From: an uncultured Leucobacter sp.
GTDB taxonomy: Bacteria > Actinomycetota > Actinomycetes > Actinomycetales > Microbacteriaceae
Direction of reading: 5' to 3'
Assembly (NCBI GenBank): GCA_937967375.1
Contig: CALCJF010000042.1
Location: forward strand, 1-55,935
Length of the DNA: 55,935 bases
Both the position numbers and the translations under genes were made by a program. Below, one piece after another: positions 18,314 to 27,458 of this stretch. The first letter of the stretch is position 1; every line of letters begins with the position of its first letter. Under the pieces are notes generated by a model. It searched no databases, was not told where the DNA came from, and worked only from the letters and a program-made list of their open reading frames with translations.

Positions 18314-19750
18314 TCAGATCGCGCCCGCGATGACTCCTGGACGGCGGTGCGCCCAAGGTGCTGCGCGCTCGAGATCTGCCGCGAGTGCGATCAGTGTCTC
18401 TTCGTCGCCGTAGGCTGCACCGAGTTGGATGCCGATCGGCCACCCTTCTTTCGACTGCGCGAGGGGCACCGTGATCGCAGGTGTTCCGGTCGCGTTGAAG
18501 AGCGCGGTGCCAAGGCCAGAGAAGAGCTTATTGAACCATCCCTCGGCATCAAGTTTCGAGTCGTTCTGATCGAAGTACCCCAACGGGAATGTCGGTTGCA
18601 TCATTGTTGCAGTGAGCGTCACGTCATACTGCGTGTGAAACTGACCGAGCGCACGGCTCGCACGGTTCATCGCTCCCTCGGTACGCATGAGCTCGACACC
18701 GGTCACCCGTTCTCCATACTCAACACAGCGCATAGTGACGTGTTCGAGCACTTCGGATGATGGCTGAATACCGAGCAGGCCGCTCATCGTCGATACGCCA
18801 TCTGCAAGAAACGTCGCCCACAGCTTGTAGCTGGCATCGAGCCATTCCTCGTGATTGATCTCAGGTGAAGCGATATCGACGGTGTGCCCCAGGGACTCAA
18901 GCAGGGCAGCTGCTGATTCAACCGCAGCACGCACCTGAGGATCAATGTGTTGCCCAGGTGTGAGCAATCCCCACGAAACGGCGATGCGCTTCGGAGCCGA
19001 GCCGTTGGCGGCCGCTTCACGATAGCTGCGAGCGGGCGCGGGCAGCAGGTATCGCTCGCCAGGTTCGCTACCGTGCACTGCGTCGAGCATTGCCGCCGTG
19101 TCTCGCACGGTGCGCGACAGAGCGAACTCGACCCCAAGACCGAGCAAAGGATCCCCGTAACCTGGGCCGACCGTCACTCTGCCTCTGCTCGGTTTCAGCC
19201 CGACCAGGCCGCACGCGGCGGCGGGAATACGGATCGATCCGCCGCCATCGTTCGCATGCGCCACAGGCAGCGCCCTCGCTGAGACGAGCGCTGCGGATCC
19301 GCCACTCGACCCACCGGGGCTACGAGCCGTGTCCCAAGGGTTTCTCGTCGGCCCACCGTAAGCGATCGCCTCGGTCGTCGCGTTGAAGCCGAACTCGGGT
19401 GTACGCGTAGTCGCCATCGCGGCAAGTCCTGCCTTGCGGAAGCGGGTCATGAGGGCGCTTTCCCCTAGCACGACCCCGTCGCCGAGCATACGGGTGCCGT
19501 TCGTGGTGGGCACGTTGTCAGCGTGCAGCACAAGATCCTTGATCGCGAACGGCACCCCTGCAAACACCCCATCCGGATCGTAAGCGAGCGGCTCTGCGTA
19601 CCGTTCGCCCACAATTGCCGAAAGCTCAGGCTCGACCTCGTCAAGGGCTTTCGCCGCAGCGGCCTGCACTTCTGCCGCGTCGACCTCGCCCGAACGAATC
19701 AGTTCCGCAAGGCCGAGGCCGTCATACTGCACATACTCTCTGACTTCCAT
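18314..19750 (-). CDS. Amidase-signature family enzyme
   Basis: 478 residues from ATG 19750 with AAGGAG 7 nt upstream; the frame extends 93 codons further but into the divergent promoter. It is an amidase-signature enzyme hydrolysing C-N amide bonds. The catalytic triad is Lys71 (PFAIKDL), Ser148 (GGSSGGSA) and nucleophile Ser172 (GGSIRIPA), with the usual 24-residue spacing of the two serines. The C-terminal end has GWPIGIQLG and TPAITVPL, typical of the family. It is most like stand-alone amidases (6-aminohexanoate-cyclic-dimer hydrolase type) rather than GatA, whose partners are absent. It is divergent from a LuxR-type regulator that may control it. Confidence 0.9.
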   Translation of the reverse strand: MEVREYVQYDGLGLAELIRSGEVDAAEVQAAAAKALDEVEPELSAIVGERYAEPLAYDPDGVFAGVPFAIKDLVLHADNVPTTNGTRMLGDGVVLGESALMTRFRKAGLAAMATTRTPEFGFNATTEAIAYGGPTRNPWDTARSPGGSSGGSAALVSARALPVAHANDGGGSIRIPAAACGLVGLKPSRGRVTVGPGYGDPLLGLGVEFALSRTVRDTAAMLDAVHGSEPGERYLLPAPARSYREAAANGSAPKRIAVSWGLLTPGQHIDPQVRAAVESAAALLESLGHTVDIASPEINHEEWLDASYKLWATFLADGVSTMSGLLGIQPSSEVLEHVTMRCVEYGERVTGVELMRTEGAMNRASRALGQFHTQYDVTLTATMMQPTFPLGYFDQNDSKLDAEGWFNKLFSGLGTALFNATGTPAITVPLAQSKEGWPIGIQLGAAYGDEETLIALAADLERAAPWAHRRPGVIAGAI

Positions 19751-19810
19751 TGGTGACTCCTTCGTCGTGTGTGGGTGTCGCTGTTGAGCGTACGGAGCGC
19801 CCCCAAGACA

Positions 19811-19834
19811 AAGATCCTTCAATCTGAGGATCTT
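19811..19834. promoter_or_regulatory. Inverted-repeat operator candidate (AAGATCCT-N8-AGGATCTT)
   Basis: Two perfect 8-bp arms (19811-19818 and 19827-19834) are separated by 8 bp. They lie 61 bp upstream of the amidase start and 22 bp before the divergent LuxR-type regulator start. The size and position fit a dimeric helix-turn-helix protein controlling both genes. Confidence 0.5.
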
Positions 19835-19856
19835 GCAGCTACGAAGGAGGGTTAGG

Positions 19857-20657
19857 ATGGCCAGGATCGGCAGATCACAGCGGCATCGACGAAGATACTG
19901 TGAGGTGGAGCGCATGACGTTGAGCGTTGAGAGTGGGTTCGCGCAGTCTGTCATGGTGTTCAAGGCATTCGAGCTCGCAAGCCGCGGCTCACCCGACTTC
20001 CTTCGCGCCGCTACGTCTGACGCGCTCAACCTGCTGCGGCCATTGGCTCACTTCGAGATGGCATCGCTCTCGTATTGGGATGAGGGATCGAATCAACACA
20101 GTCCTGTGGTGAACTTCGGCTATCCGAGTCATATCGTCGCCCTCTGCGACGCACTGATACACACTGATGAGACGTTTCATGCGCTTCGTGAGCGGCGCAC
20201 GCCGCTCCGGCTTCGCGGGCTCAGCGCACCGGCGCTGAGCGGCACAGTCGGCACAAAGGTCATTCAGCGCAACAGCTTCAGAGACGGGCTCACGCACTGC
20301 TTCTTCTCTCGCGATGGTCGGTACCTCGGCTACATGAACTTGACCTCGCTGTCGCGTGATCTCAATGATTCGGCTACGCACATCGTGCAACTGCTCGAAG
20401 CTGCGATCGTGCCCGTATTGATGAGCGCCGCGCTGCCCGCACCAGACGGAACCTGCGACTCGGGTAGCCTCACATCCCGCGAGCGAGAAGTACTGGCTCT
20501 GCTTCCAAGCGGATCTACAAACAACGAGATCGCGCGGGCGCTGTCGATCTCTCCTACGACCGTTGCACGACATGTCGAGCACATCATCGCAAAGCTCGGC
20601 GCCCAGAACCGTACGCGCGCCGCTTGCCTTGCTATCGAGCTTGGGTTGCTAGGTTGA
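19857..20657 (+). CDS. LuxR-type transcriptional regulator with N-terminal sensory domain
   Basis: The start ATG 19857 has an excellent GGAGG 6 nt upstream (266 residues); ATG 19914 is a second in-frame choice with GGTGGAG. The C-terminal LuxR helix-turn-helix is clear (about residues 203-262: LTSREREVLALLPSGSTNNEIARALSISPTTVARHVEHIIAKLGAQNRTRAACL). Most of the rest looks GAF-like (about 25-190: FEMASLSYWD, DGLTHCFFSRDGRYLGYMNLTS) and could bind a small ligand. It is divergent from the amidase, with a perfect inverted repeat between them, so it probably regulates the amidase and itself. The deaminase gene begins 4 nt after its stop. Confidence 0.86.
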   Translation: MARIGRSQRHRRRYCEVERMTLSVESGFAQSVMVFKAFELASRGSPDFLRAATSDALNLLRPLAHFEMASLSYWDEGSNQHSPVVNFGYPSHIVALCDALIHTDETFHALRERRTPLRLRGLSAPALSGTVGTKVIQRNSFRDGLTHCFFSRDGRYLGYMNLTSLSRDLNDSATHIVQLLEAAIVPVLMSAALPAPDGTCDSGSLTSREREVLALLPSGSTNNEIARALSISPTTVARHVEHIIAKLGAQNRTRAACLAIELGLLG

Positions 20658-20661
20658 GTGC

Positions 20662-21147
20662 ATGACTCTCTCCCCCGCTGACCTCGCCTACCTGCGTCGC
20701 TGCGTCGAACTCGCCCGCGAAGCCCTCGAAGACGGTGACGAGCCCTTCGGTTCGCTGCTGGTGAGCGCGAGTGGCGAGATTCTTTTCGAGGATCGCAACC
20801 GTGTGAAGGGCGGCGACCATACGAGGCACCCTGAGTTCGAGATCGCCCGCTGGGCGGCAGAGCATCTGAGCCCGGCCGAGCGCGCCGCGGCGACGGCGTA
20901 CACCTCTGGCGAGCACTGCCCGATGTGTTCGGCCGCCCATGCCTGGGTCGGCCTCGGCGACATCGTGTACGCGTCGAGCACCGAGCAGCTCGTGTCGTGG
21001 CTCAGCGACTGGAACATTCCGGCCGCGCCCGTTGCCGCGCTGCCGATCGGCGTTATCGCTCCGGGTGTGGCTACCCGCGGCCCTTCAGCCGAACTGGCCG
21101 AAGAGGTGCGCGGCCTGCACGCCCGACTGCATAACCGCGAGCTCTAG
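20662..21147 (+). CDS. Cytidine/deoxycytidylate-family zinc deaminase
   Basis: 161 residues starting at ATG 20662, 4 nt after the previous stop. There is no ribosome site, but TAGGTT (20650-20655) ends 6 nt before the ATG, so it may also have its own leaderless transcript. The zinc and proton-shuttle residues are His56 and Glu58 (HPE in place of the common HAE), with Cys86 and Cys89 in HCPMC. The N terminus (LRRCVELAREALEDGDEPFGSLLV) matches guanine deaminase or TadA-like members. Length is close to stand-alone guanine/cytosine deaminases. The base it acts on cannot be told from sequence by eye; tRNA deaminase TadA is less likely given the missing C-terminal features. Confidence 0.85.
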   Translation: MTLSPADLAYLRRCVELAREALEDGDEPFGSLLVSASGEILFEDRNRVKGGDHTRHPEFEIARWAAEHLSPAERAAATAYTSGEHCPMCSAAHAWVGLGDIVYASSTEQLVSWLSDWNIPAAPVAALPIGVIAPGVATRGPSAELAEEVRGLHARLHNREL

Positions 21148-21205
21148 CTTACGCTCCGAAGACAGGCCACAAGCGGGGCCCGTCGCAGCGTGCCCCGCAC
21201 CGGCC

Positions 21206-22906
21206 TCAGAGTTCGCCGCGCATCGCCCGCTGCAGCGTATCGAGGCGAATCACGCCGAGATCGAGCGCTCGGCGGTGAAAGTCGCGAATGTCGAACTCTC
21301 GCCCCGAAGCAACGGCCTGAGCCGCCGCCTCGTCGCGCAGCTGCTCCCAGATGCGCTGACCGATCTTGTACGACGGCGCCTGACCCGCCCAGCCGAGGTA
21401 GCGGTTGACCTCGAACTTCACAAAACCCTCGTTCATGTTCACGTTTTCGCGCATGAACTCGAGCGCATAGTCGCCGCTCCAGACGGCCTCGCCGTCTGGG
21501 CGCACCTTGCCGAGGTGCACGCCGATATCGAGCACGACGCGCGCTGCACGCATGCGCTGCCCGTCGAGCATGCCGAGCCGGTCGGCCGGGTCGTCGAGGT
21601 AGCCGAGTTGCTCCATGAGGCGCTCTGCGTAAAGCGCCCACCCCTCGGCCTGCCCCGAGGTGCCCGCAAGCTGACGACGCCACTCGTTCAGTGACCCGCG
21701 GTTCACCGCAGCGGTCGCGATCTGCAGGTGATGCCCGGGCACACCCTCGTGGTAGACAGTGGTGAGCTCGCGCCAGGTGTCGAACTCGGTGACGCCCTCG
21801 GGCACCGACCACCACATGCGGCCGGGCCGGGTGAGGTCGTCGCTCGGACCCGTGTAATAGATGCCGCCCTCTTGCGTCGGTGCGATCAGGCACTCGAGCG
21901 TGCGAATCTCTTCGGGAATATCGAACTGGGTTCGACCGAGCTCTTCGACTGCTCGGTCGCTCGTCTGCTGCATCCAGCGCTTCAGCGCCGCGGTACCGTG
22001 CAGCTTGCGCTCAGGGTCTGCCTCGAGCTGCGCGATCGCCTCGGCAACGATACCGGCGTGCGGCTTGCTGCCCGTGATCTCGGCGGCGATTCGCTGCTGC
22101 TCATCGACCATGCGCGCGAGTTCGTCGAGCCCCCACTCATAGGTCTCGTCGAGGTCGACCTTGAGGCCCAGAAACTCCTCTGACGCGAGCTCGTAGCGCT
22201 CTCGCCCGAACGCGTCGGCCTGGGCGGCGTGCGGGGCAAGATCCTTTTCGAGAAACGCGGCAAGCTCGTCGTAAGCGCGCGATGCAAACTGCGCGGCGTC
22301 GGCGAGCTCGCGCTGCAAAGCCTCACTCGCGCCGCTCTCGGCTGCCCCCGCAGCGAGTTCAGAGAAGAACCCGCTCGTGCCGTCGCCCGCGACGCGGCGC
22401 GCCTGCGCGGTGACTTCGCGCACCTGGCGAATCGCCGGCGCGAGGCCCTGCGAGGCACCCTCAGCGAGCGAACTGCGGTACCCCTCAAGTGACGCTTGCA
22501 CCGCGCGCATGCGCTCGGCGACTGACTGCCAGTCTTGCTCGGTGTCGCGGGGCATCAGGTCGAAGTTGTCGCGTACGTTCTGCGAAGGCGACTCGATCAC
22601 GTTGAGGTTGCGCAGCGACTCGCCCATCTCGTGTCGCGCCAGAGCGAGGCGCAGACCAGCGGCAAGGTCAGTCTTGGTGACGCGGTCGACATCGTCGACT
22701 GGCTCGGCCTGCTCGAGAAGCTGCAAGGTCGCGCGTTGGGCCTCGGCGAGCGCCTCGGCTCCAGCCGGGGAATAGTCGGGCAGGCGTCCGTTCGATTCGG
22801 CCCGGCCGAGATACGTGCCCGTGGTCGGGTCGTGCTCGACGAGGGTATCGACCCAATCTTCTGCGATTCGATCGATCTTGGTCTGAGGGCGGACTTCGGT
22901 GCTCAT
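21206..22906 (-). CDS. DUF885-family putative zinc peptidase
   Basis: 566 residues, ATG 22906. TAGGCT ends 6 nt before it, so a leaderless message is possible, although GGAG is also present. It belongs to DUF885, whose members contain a gluzincin-like motif; here YHEGVPGHHLQIA near residue 385 supplies HExxxH-type ligands, with LMEQLGYLDDPADRLGMLDGQRMRAARVVLDIGVH downstream holding the expected Glu. There is no signal peptide. Family members are peptidases or carboxypeptidases of unclear substrate. It is divergent from a HAD phosphatase gene and convergent with the deaminase. Confidence 0.85.
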   Translation of the reverse strand: MSTEVRPQTKIDRIAEDWVDTLVEHDPTTGTYLGRAESNGRLPDYSPAGAEALAEAQRATLQLLEQAEPVDDVDRVTKTDLAAGLRLALARHEMGESLRNLNVIESPSQNVRDNFDLMPRDTEQDWQSVAERMRAVQASLEGYRSSLAEGASQGLAPAIRQVREVTAQARRVAGDGTSGFFSELAAGAAESGASEALQRELADAAQFASRAYDELAAFLEKDLAPHAAQADAFGRERYELASEEFLGLKVDLDETYEWGLDELARMVDEQQRIAAEITGSKPHAGIVAEAIAQLEADPERKLHGTAALKRWMQQTSDRAVEELGRTQFDIPEEIRTLECLIAPTQEGGIYYTGPSDDLTRPGRMWWSVPEGVTEFDTWRELTTVYHEGVPGHHLQIATAAVNRGSLNEWRRQLAGTSGQAEGWALYAERLMEQLGYLDDPADRLGMLDGQRMRAARVVLDIGVHLGKVRPDGEAVWSGDYALEFMRENVNMNEGFVKFEVNRYLGWAGQAPSYKIGQRIWEQLRDEAAAQAVASGREFDIRDFHRRALDLGVIRLDTLQRAMRGEL

Positions 22907-22977
22907 GTCTCCAGCCTATTGCGACGGCGCCCCACACGCAGGCGAATCGGCAGCGAGCGAACACTACGATTGAAACC

Positions 22978-23748
22978 ATGCCGATCCCTTCGCTCATCGC
23001 CTTCGATCTCGATGACACGCTTGCCCCCTCGAAGTCAGCCGTCGATCCACGTATGCTCGACGTCTTCGCCCGCCTGCTCGACCGCACCACGGTCGCGGTG
23101 ATCTCGGGTGGCAACTTCGAGCAGTTCGAGGTGCAGCTTGTCTCGCGGCTCGAGGCTTTCGGCGAGCAGGGGGGCGTCGACGAGGCGGCGCTCGAGCGCC
23201 TGCATCTGCTGCCCACTTGTGGCACCCGCTACGAGCGACGCGAGGGTGGAGCCTGGCGCACCGTCTACCAAGAGAATCTCGAGCCGGCGCAGCGCGATGC
23301 TGCCTTCGCCGCGCTGCGCGAAGAGGCCGAGCGCCTCGGCGTCTGGGAGAGCGAGACCTGGGGTGAGATTCTCGAAGATCGCGGCTCGCAGGTGACGTTC
23401 TCGGCGCTCGGCCAACAGGCACCGGTCGCGGCGAAGCACGAGTGGGATCGCGATGGCGCCAAGAAGAACGCCCTGCGTGCCGCGGTCGCAGCCCGGCTGC
23501 CCGATCTCGAGGTGCGCAGCGGCGGGTCGACCTCGGTCGACATCACCCGCCGGGGCATCGACAAGGCATACGGCATGCGCAAGCTGGCTGAGCTCACCGG
23601 TATCTCGCTCGACGACATGCTTTTCATCGGCGACCGCCTCGACCCGGACGGCAACGACTACCCGGTCAAGGCGATGGGGGTTGCGTGCATCGCGGTAACC
23701 GGCTGGGAGCACACCGTGGAGGTGCTCGAGGGTCTGCTCGCCGAGTAA
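22978..23748 (+). CDS. HAD-superfamily hydrolase, subfamily IIB
   Basis: 256 residues from ATG 22978; TACGAT (22965-22970) ends 7 nt before it, suggesting a leaderless transcript. Motif I is FDLDDTLAPSK with nucleophile Asp10 and acid Asp12. Motif II is VAVISGGNF, motif III is the Lys in GIDKAYGM (about residue 195), and motif IV is FIGDRLDPDGNDYPV. The cap between motifs II and III identifies subclass IIB (Cof/phosphomannomutase-like). It probably dephosphorylates a small phospho-sugar. It faces the ABC transporter permease gene tail to tail with a 24-nt gap. Confidence 0.87.
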   Translation: MPIPSLIAFDLDDTLAPSKSAVDPRMLDVFARLLDRTTVAVISGGNFEQFEVQLVSRLEAFGEQGGVDEAALERLHLLPTCGTRYERREGGAWRTVYQENLEPAQRDAAFAALREEAERLGVWESETWGEILEDRGSQVTFSALGQQAPVAAKHEWDRDGAKKNALRAAVAARLPDLEVRSGGSTSVDITRRGIDKAYGMRKLAELTGISLDDMLFIGDRLDPDGNDYPVKAMGVACIAVTGWEHTVEVLEGLLAE

Positions 23749-23772
23749 CCGTGATCTGAGGATCGCGTTGTG

Positions 23773-24696
23773 TCAGCGGGCGCCACGCACATAGGGGGCG
23801 GCGAGCGCGGGCGGCAGGGCTGATCCTTTTCGAGAAAACGCGAGCACCAGCATCACCGCGACGAACGGCGCCATCGTGATGACATCATTCGGCATGCTGA
23901 TCGCGGTGAGCTGCAGGGCCGTACCGGTCGCGACGAACAGGCCGTAGATGAGCGAAACGGCGACCACCCAGCGCACCCGACCGCGCGCCAGCATCGCGAC
24001 GACGATCGCGAGAAAACCGAGCCCGTGGGTCATGCCGGGAGTAAAGGTGCCCGCCGATACGAGCGAGAGGTAGGCGCCACCGAGGCCCGCCGCCGCTCCC
24101 CCGAACAGCACCGCGAGCGAGCGAATGCGCATCACGTTGCCCCCCGCCGCATCGAGCGCAGCCGGTTGTTGCCCGGCCGCCCGCAGTCGCAGCCCAGGCG
24201 CGGTGCGCGAAAGCCAGAGCGCCACTGCGGCCGCAAGCACGAAGGTGAGGGTGAACATTCCTGGCCGCGAAAACAGCACCAGCCCAGCTATCGGAATTTC
24301 TGACAGCGGGTAGATGACCCAGGTATCGGGCAGACCGAGGCGGGGTCGTGACTCGGCGAAGCTCCAGTCGTAGAGCATGCTGCTCACGCCCGTGCCGGCG
24401 AGCGTGATGCCGATGCCGACGACGATCTGGTTCGCATTCAGCCACACCGACAGCACCATGAGCACCGCCTGCAATGCGACGCCCGCGAGCGCTCCGCATA
24501 GAAAACCGAGCCAAAAGCTGCCGCTTGCGAGCGTCGCCGCGAACGCTGCGTAGCCGCCGACCAGCAGCACCCCCTCGAGCCCCACGTTCAGCACGCCCGC
24601 CTGCTCGCCGATGCTCTCGCCGAGTGCGGCAAGCAGCAGCGGGATCATGCTCGCAAAGGCGGCGAGCAGAAACGCGGTGATCATCGCCTCGCTCAT
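23773..24696 (-). CDS. ABC transporter permease 2 (BMP/nucleoside type)
   Basis: 307 residues starting at ATG 24696, which overlaps the stop of permease 1 (ATGA), so it is the last gene of the importer operon. There are about eight to nine hydrophobic helices. The conserved motif GEQAGVLNVGLEGVLLVGGYAAF near residue 30 is diagnostic of the second permease (BmpC/NupQ/YufQ-like) of the branched-chain-like nucleoside uptake family. It partners with permease 1, the ATPase and the lipoprotein in the same operon. Intact by length and motifs. Confidence 0.9.
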   Translation of the reverse strand: MSEAMITAFLLAAFASMIPLLLAALGESIGEQAGVLNVGLEGVLLVGGYAAFAATLASGSFWLGFLCGALAGVALQAVLMVLSVWLNANQIVVGIGITLAGTGVSSMLYDWSFAESRPRLGLPDTWVIYPLSEIPIAGLVLFSRPGMFTLTFVLAAAVALWLSRTAPGLRLRAAGQQPAALDAAGGNVMRIRSLAVLFGGAAAGLGGAYLSLVSAGTFTPGMTHGLGFLAIVVAMLARGRVRWVVAVSLIYGLFVATGTALQLTAISMPNDVITMAPFVAVMLVLAFSRKGSALPPALAAPYVRGAR

Positions 24697-25835
24697 GCCT
24701 CGCCTCTCCCGCTCCCCGCACCTCGACGCGTGAAAAGCCCCTGCCGCAGATAGCTGCGCCCGAGGTTCGCGCGGGCGCCCAGCGCCTCGATCGCCACCAT
24801 GAAGAAGAGTACGAGCGCGACGAGAACGCTCAGCACGTCGACCGACACCCCGGCGTGCTGCGCCGCTATGGTGCCGCCCGTTGCGAGCACGGAGTAGAAC
24901 CCGACGAGCGGAATCGAGCCCAACGGACTCAGCCTCGCGAGAAACACGAATGGCAGAATCTTGTCGCCGTAACCGGGGTTCCACTCGGCCCGCGAGTAGC
25001 CCCAAAGCCCCAGCATGTCGACAAAGGCGGCGAGTGCGATCAATGCAGTCGAGACCACGAACACCGCCACGGTCACCCGCCGCACGTCGATGCCCGCGTG
25101 CCGCGCCGCGGCCGGGTTCGCACCGACCACATCGATCTTCAATCCGAGCGCCGACTTTGTCAGCACGAAGTGCGCCACGACCACGAGCAGCAGCGCGAGC
25201 ACGAATCCGACGTGCACCCTCGTACCGGGAATGTACGGCAGCATCAGCCCAAGATCGAGCACGCGGGTCTGGGGTTGGGAGATCCCGGGATCCTTGAACA
25301 CCCCCCGAATCAGCAGATTCGTGAGGCCCATCGCAATGAACGACATCATGAGGCTCGTAATGACCTCGTTCGTGCCGCGGTACGCCTTCAGCACTGCGGG
25401 CACCAACCCGAGCACCGCGCCGACGGAGAGGGCGACCAGCGCCAGCACGAGCAGTGCGAGCGCGTAGGGGAGCGCAGCAAACACGTCTGGCGCGACACCA
25501 GCAACGACGGCCGCCGCCAACAGGTAGCCGCCTCCGTAACCGAGGTTCCAAAGCCCCGTTCGAAACGCGACGATCAGCCCGAGAGCCACCAGCAGCAGGG
25601 GAGCCATTGCGGTGAGGCTCTGTTGCAGCCCGTTTCCCTGAATACCGAGCGTGAACACGTCGGCATAGAAGGCAAAAGGATCGGCGCCAAGCGCCGCGAG
25701 AATGCCGCCGCCTGCGGCGAGGGCAAGCAACAGCGGGGTGATCGTGCGAACGAGCAGGTCGATGATGTGGGCAAGCACGGGGCTGGGCATCCTGTGACGG
25801 CGGTCGCGCTTCACAGCTTCAGGCGCAATTGTCAC
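24693..25835 (-). CDS. ABC transporter permease 1 (BMP/nucleoside type)
   Basis: 380 residues from GTG 25835, overlapping the ATPase stop by 4 nt. It has a cytoplasmic N terminus, then some nine or ten transmembrane helices. The motif FRTGLWNLGYGGGYLLAA near residue 91, and YRGTNEVITSLMMSFIAMGL with its E-V pair near the ABC coupling loop, match NupP/YufP-like permeases (BPD_transp_2). FVDMLGLWGYSRAEWNPGYGDKILPFVFLARL is the C-terminal conserved block. It is translationally coupled to both neighbours, so its translation depends on ribosomes reaching the end of the interrupted ATPase frame. Confidence 0.9.
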   Translation of the reverse strand: MTIAPEAVKRDRRHRMPSPVLAHIIDLLVRTITPLLLALAAGGGILAALGADPFAFYADVFTLGIQGNGLQQSLTAMAPLLLVALGLIVAFRTGLWNLGYGGGYLLAAAVVAGVAPDVFAALPYALALLVLALVALSVGAVLGLVPAVLKAYRGTNEVITSLMMSFIAMGLTNLLIRGVFKDPGISQPQTRVLDLGLMLPYIPGTRVHVGFVLALLLVVVAHFVLTKSALGLKIDVVGANPAAARHAGIDVRRVTVAVFVVSTALIALAAFVDMLGLWGYSRAEWNPGYGDKILPFVFLARLSPLGSIPLVGFYSVLATGGTIAAQHAGVSVDVLSVLVALVLFFMVAIEALGARANLGRSYLRQGLFTRRGAGSGRGEA

Positions 25836-27388
25836 GAGGCAGCACCCCCGACCATGAGCTCGCCGATGCGCTCGCGCGCTCGCCCATCATTCTTGAGCTG
25901 CCCGACAACGCTGCCCCCCGAGATCACTGCGATGCTGTCGGCGAGTTCGACGAGTTCATCGAGGTCGGTCGAGATGAGCAGCACCGCCGTACCCGCCTCG
26001 GCGAGGGCACGAATCTGTTCGTGAACGAGCCGCACGGTCTTGAGGTCGAGCCCATAGCTCGGCTTGTTGAACACCACCACACGCGGCTCATTCTCAAGCT
26101 CACGCGCCAGCAGAATCTTCTGAATGTTCCCGCCTGAGAGGGTGCCGGCCGGGGCGTTCGCAGACGACGCGCGAATACCTTAGCGCTCGATCAGCTCGGT
26201 GGCGTGCGCGCCCACGGCCTCGCGGTGCTCGCGTCCGAAGCGCCAGAAGGGTCGCTCGCCGATCCTTTTCAACAGCAGGTTGAGCGCGACGCTCAACGAG
26301 CCAACAATTCCTTCGTGCAGGCGGTCGTCGGTGACGTACCGCACGCCGAGACGCTGGCGTTCGCGCACTGACGCCCCAGTGATATCTTCGCCGTCGAGCA
26401 TCACCCTGCCGCTCATCGGCAGACGCTGCCCGGCGATCACCTCGGCAAGGTGCTGCTGACCATGACCGTCGATTCCCGCGACGCCAAAGACTTCACCGGC
26501 ACGCACGCTCAGCGTGATATCGGCGATCGGAGCTCCCCCGCCGTCGCCCGAGGTGCTGACGTCTTCGAGCCGAAGCACCTCGCGTGACGCGCCGTCGACA
26601 CCGTGGCTTCGCCCAACGACAGTGTCACTACCCGCCGCATCGGCTGCGAGCGCCCCGCCGAACATCGCGTCGAGAATCGAGGCCCGGGCGCGACCGTTCT
26701 CGACGCCCAGGTCGCTGCGATCGAAGCATCGCACCACCCTGCCCTCGCGCAACACTGTCACGCGGTCACCGAGCGCGAGCGCTTCGTCGAGTTTGTGGGT
26801 GACAAGGATCACGGCCACACCGCCAGATACGAGTTCACGCACCTTCGCGATGAGACGTCGGGTTTCTTCGCCCGTCAGCATCGACGTCGGTTCGTCGAGC
26901 ACGAGCACCCGCGGCTGCGCCCACATCACTTTGGCGATCTCAAGCTGTTGCTGCTGCCCAAGGCTCAACGCACCCACCCGATCGTTCGGGTCGATGCGGG
27001 TGCCGAGCGTCGCGCTCAGGTCGTTCAAATGTTCGGTCACGCGCTCACGGTCGAGCCAGAAGCCGCCTCTCGAGAGCATGAGATTCTCAAGTACCGTCAT
27101 CGAAGGGATCAGGGCGGAGTGCTGATACACCACACCGATGCCGCACTCGATCGCCGCGGCCGGAGAGGTGATGGCGTGCACTCCGCCGGCAATTTCGATC
27201 GTGCCGTCGTCTGGTTGCTGCAGCCCGGCGAGCATGGCGATGAGAGTCGACTTGCCGGCCCCGTTCTCTCCGAGCAGGCAATGAACTTCGCCAGACCACG
27301 CGTCGAGCGACACCACATCGTTCGCGGTCACCTCGCCGAAGCGCTTGGTGAGGCCGCGAACGCGCAGTGCCGGTGACGTGTCGTTCAA
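25832..27388 (-). pseudogene. ABC transporter ATPase (BMP/nucleoside type), interrupted by an in-frame TAA
   Basis: The frame runs from TTG 27388 to TGA at 25832 as one coding sequence of about 518 codons, typical of tandem-NBD ATPases such as NupO/YufO. It is broken by a single TAA at 26182-26180. NBD1 is intact: Walker A LGENGAGKST, signature LSLGQQQQLEIAK, Walker B VLVLDEPTS. NBD2 begins at GVAGIDGHGQQHLAEVI (the degenerate Walker A usual for this family) and stops at ELIER. After the stop the same frame continues with GIRASS, signature LSGGNIQK, and VVVFNKPSYGLD. Family members usually have an aromatic residue at the stop position, so TAC-to-TAA is the simplest explanation. It may be a true loss of function, a sequencing error or read-through; the rest of the operon looks sound. 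Confidence 0.75.
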
Positions 27389-27458
27389 ACGGGTGCCCTC
27401 GTGGTGGTCGGTCGTAGATTGCGTGTAGCGCGTTCTCGCTCGGCTCGCCCTACTTGCT

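Noticed and set aside
24855..26024. 389-codon plus-strand frame opposite ABC permease 1
   Set aside because: His/Arg/Gln-rich, no domain, antisense to a well-supported permease.
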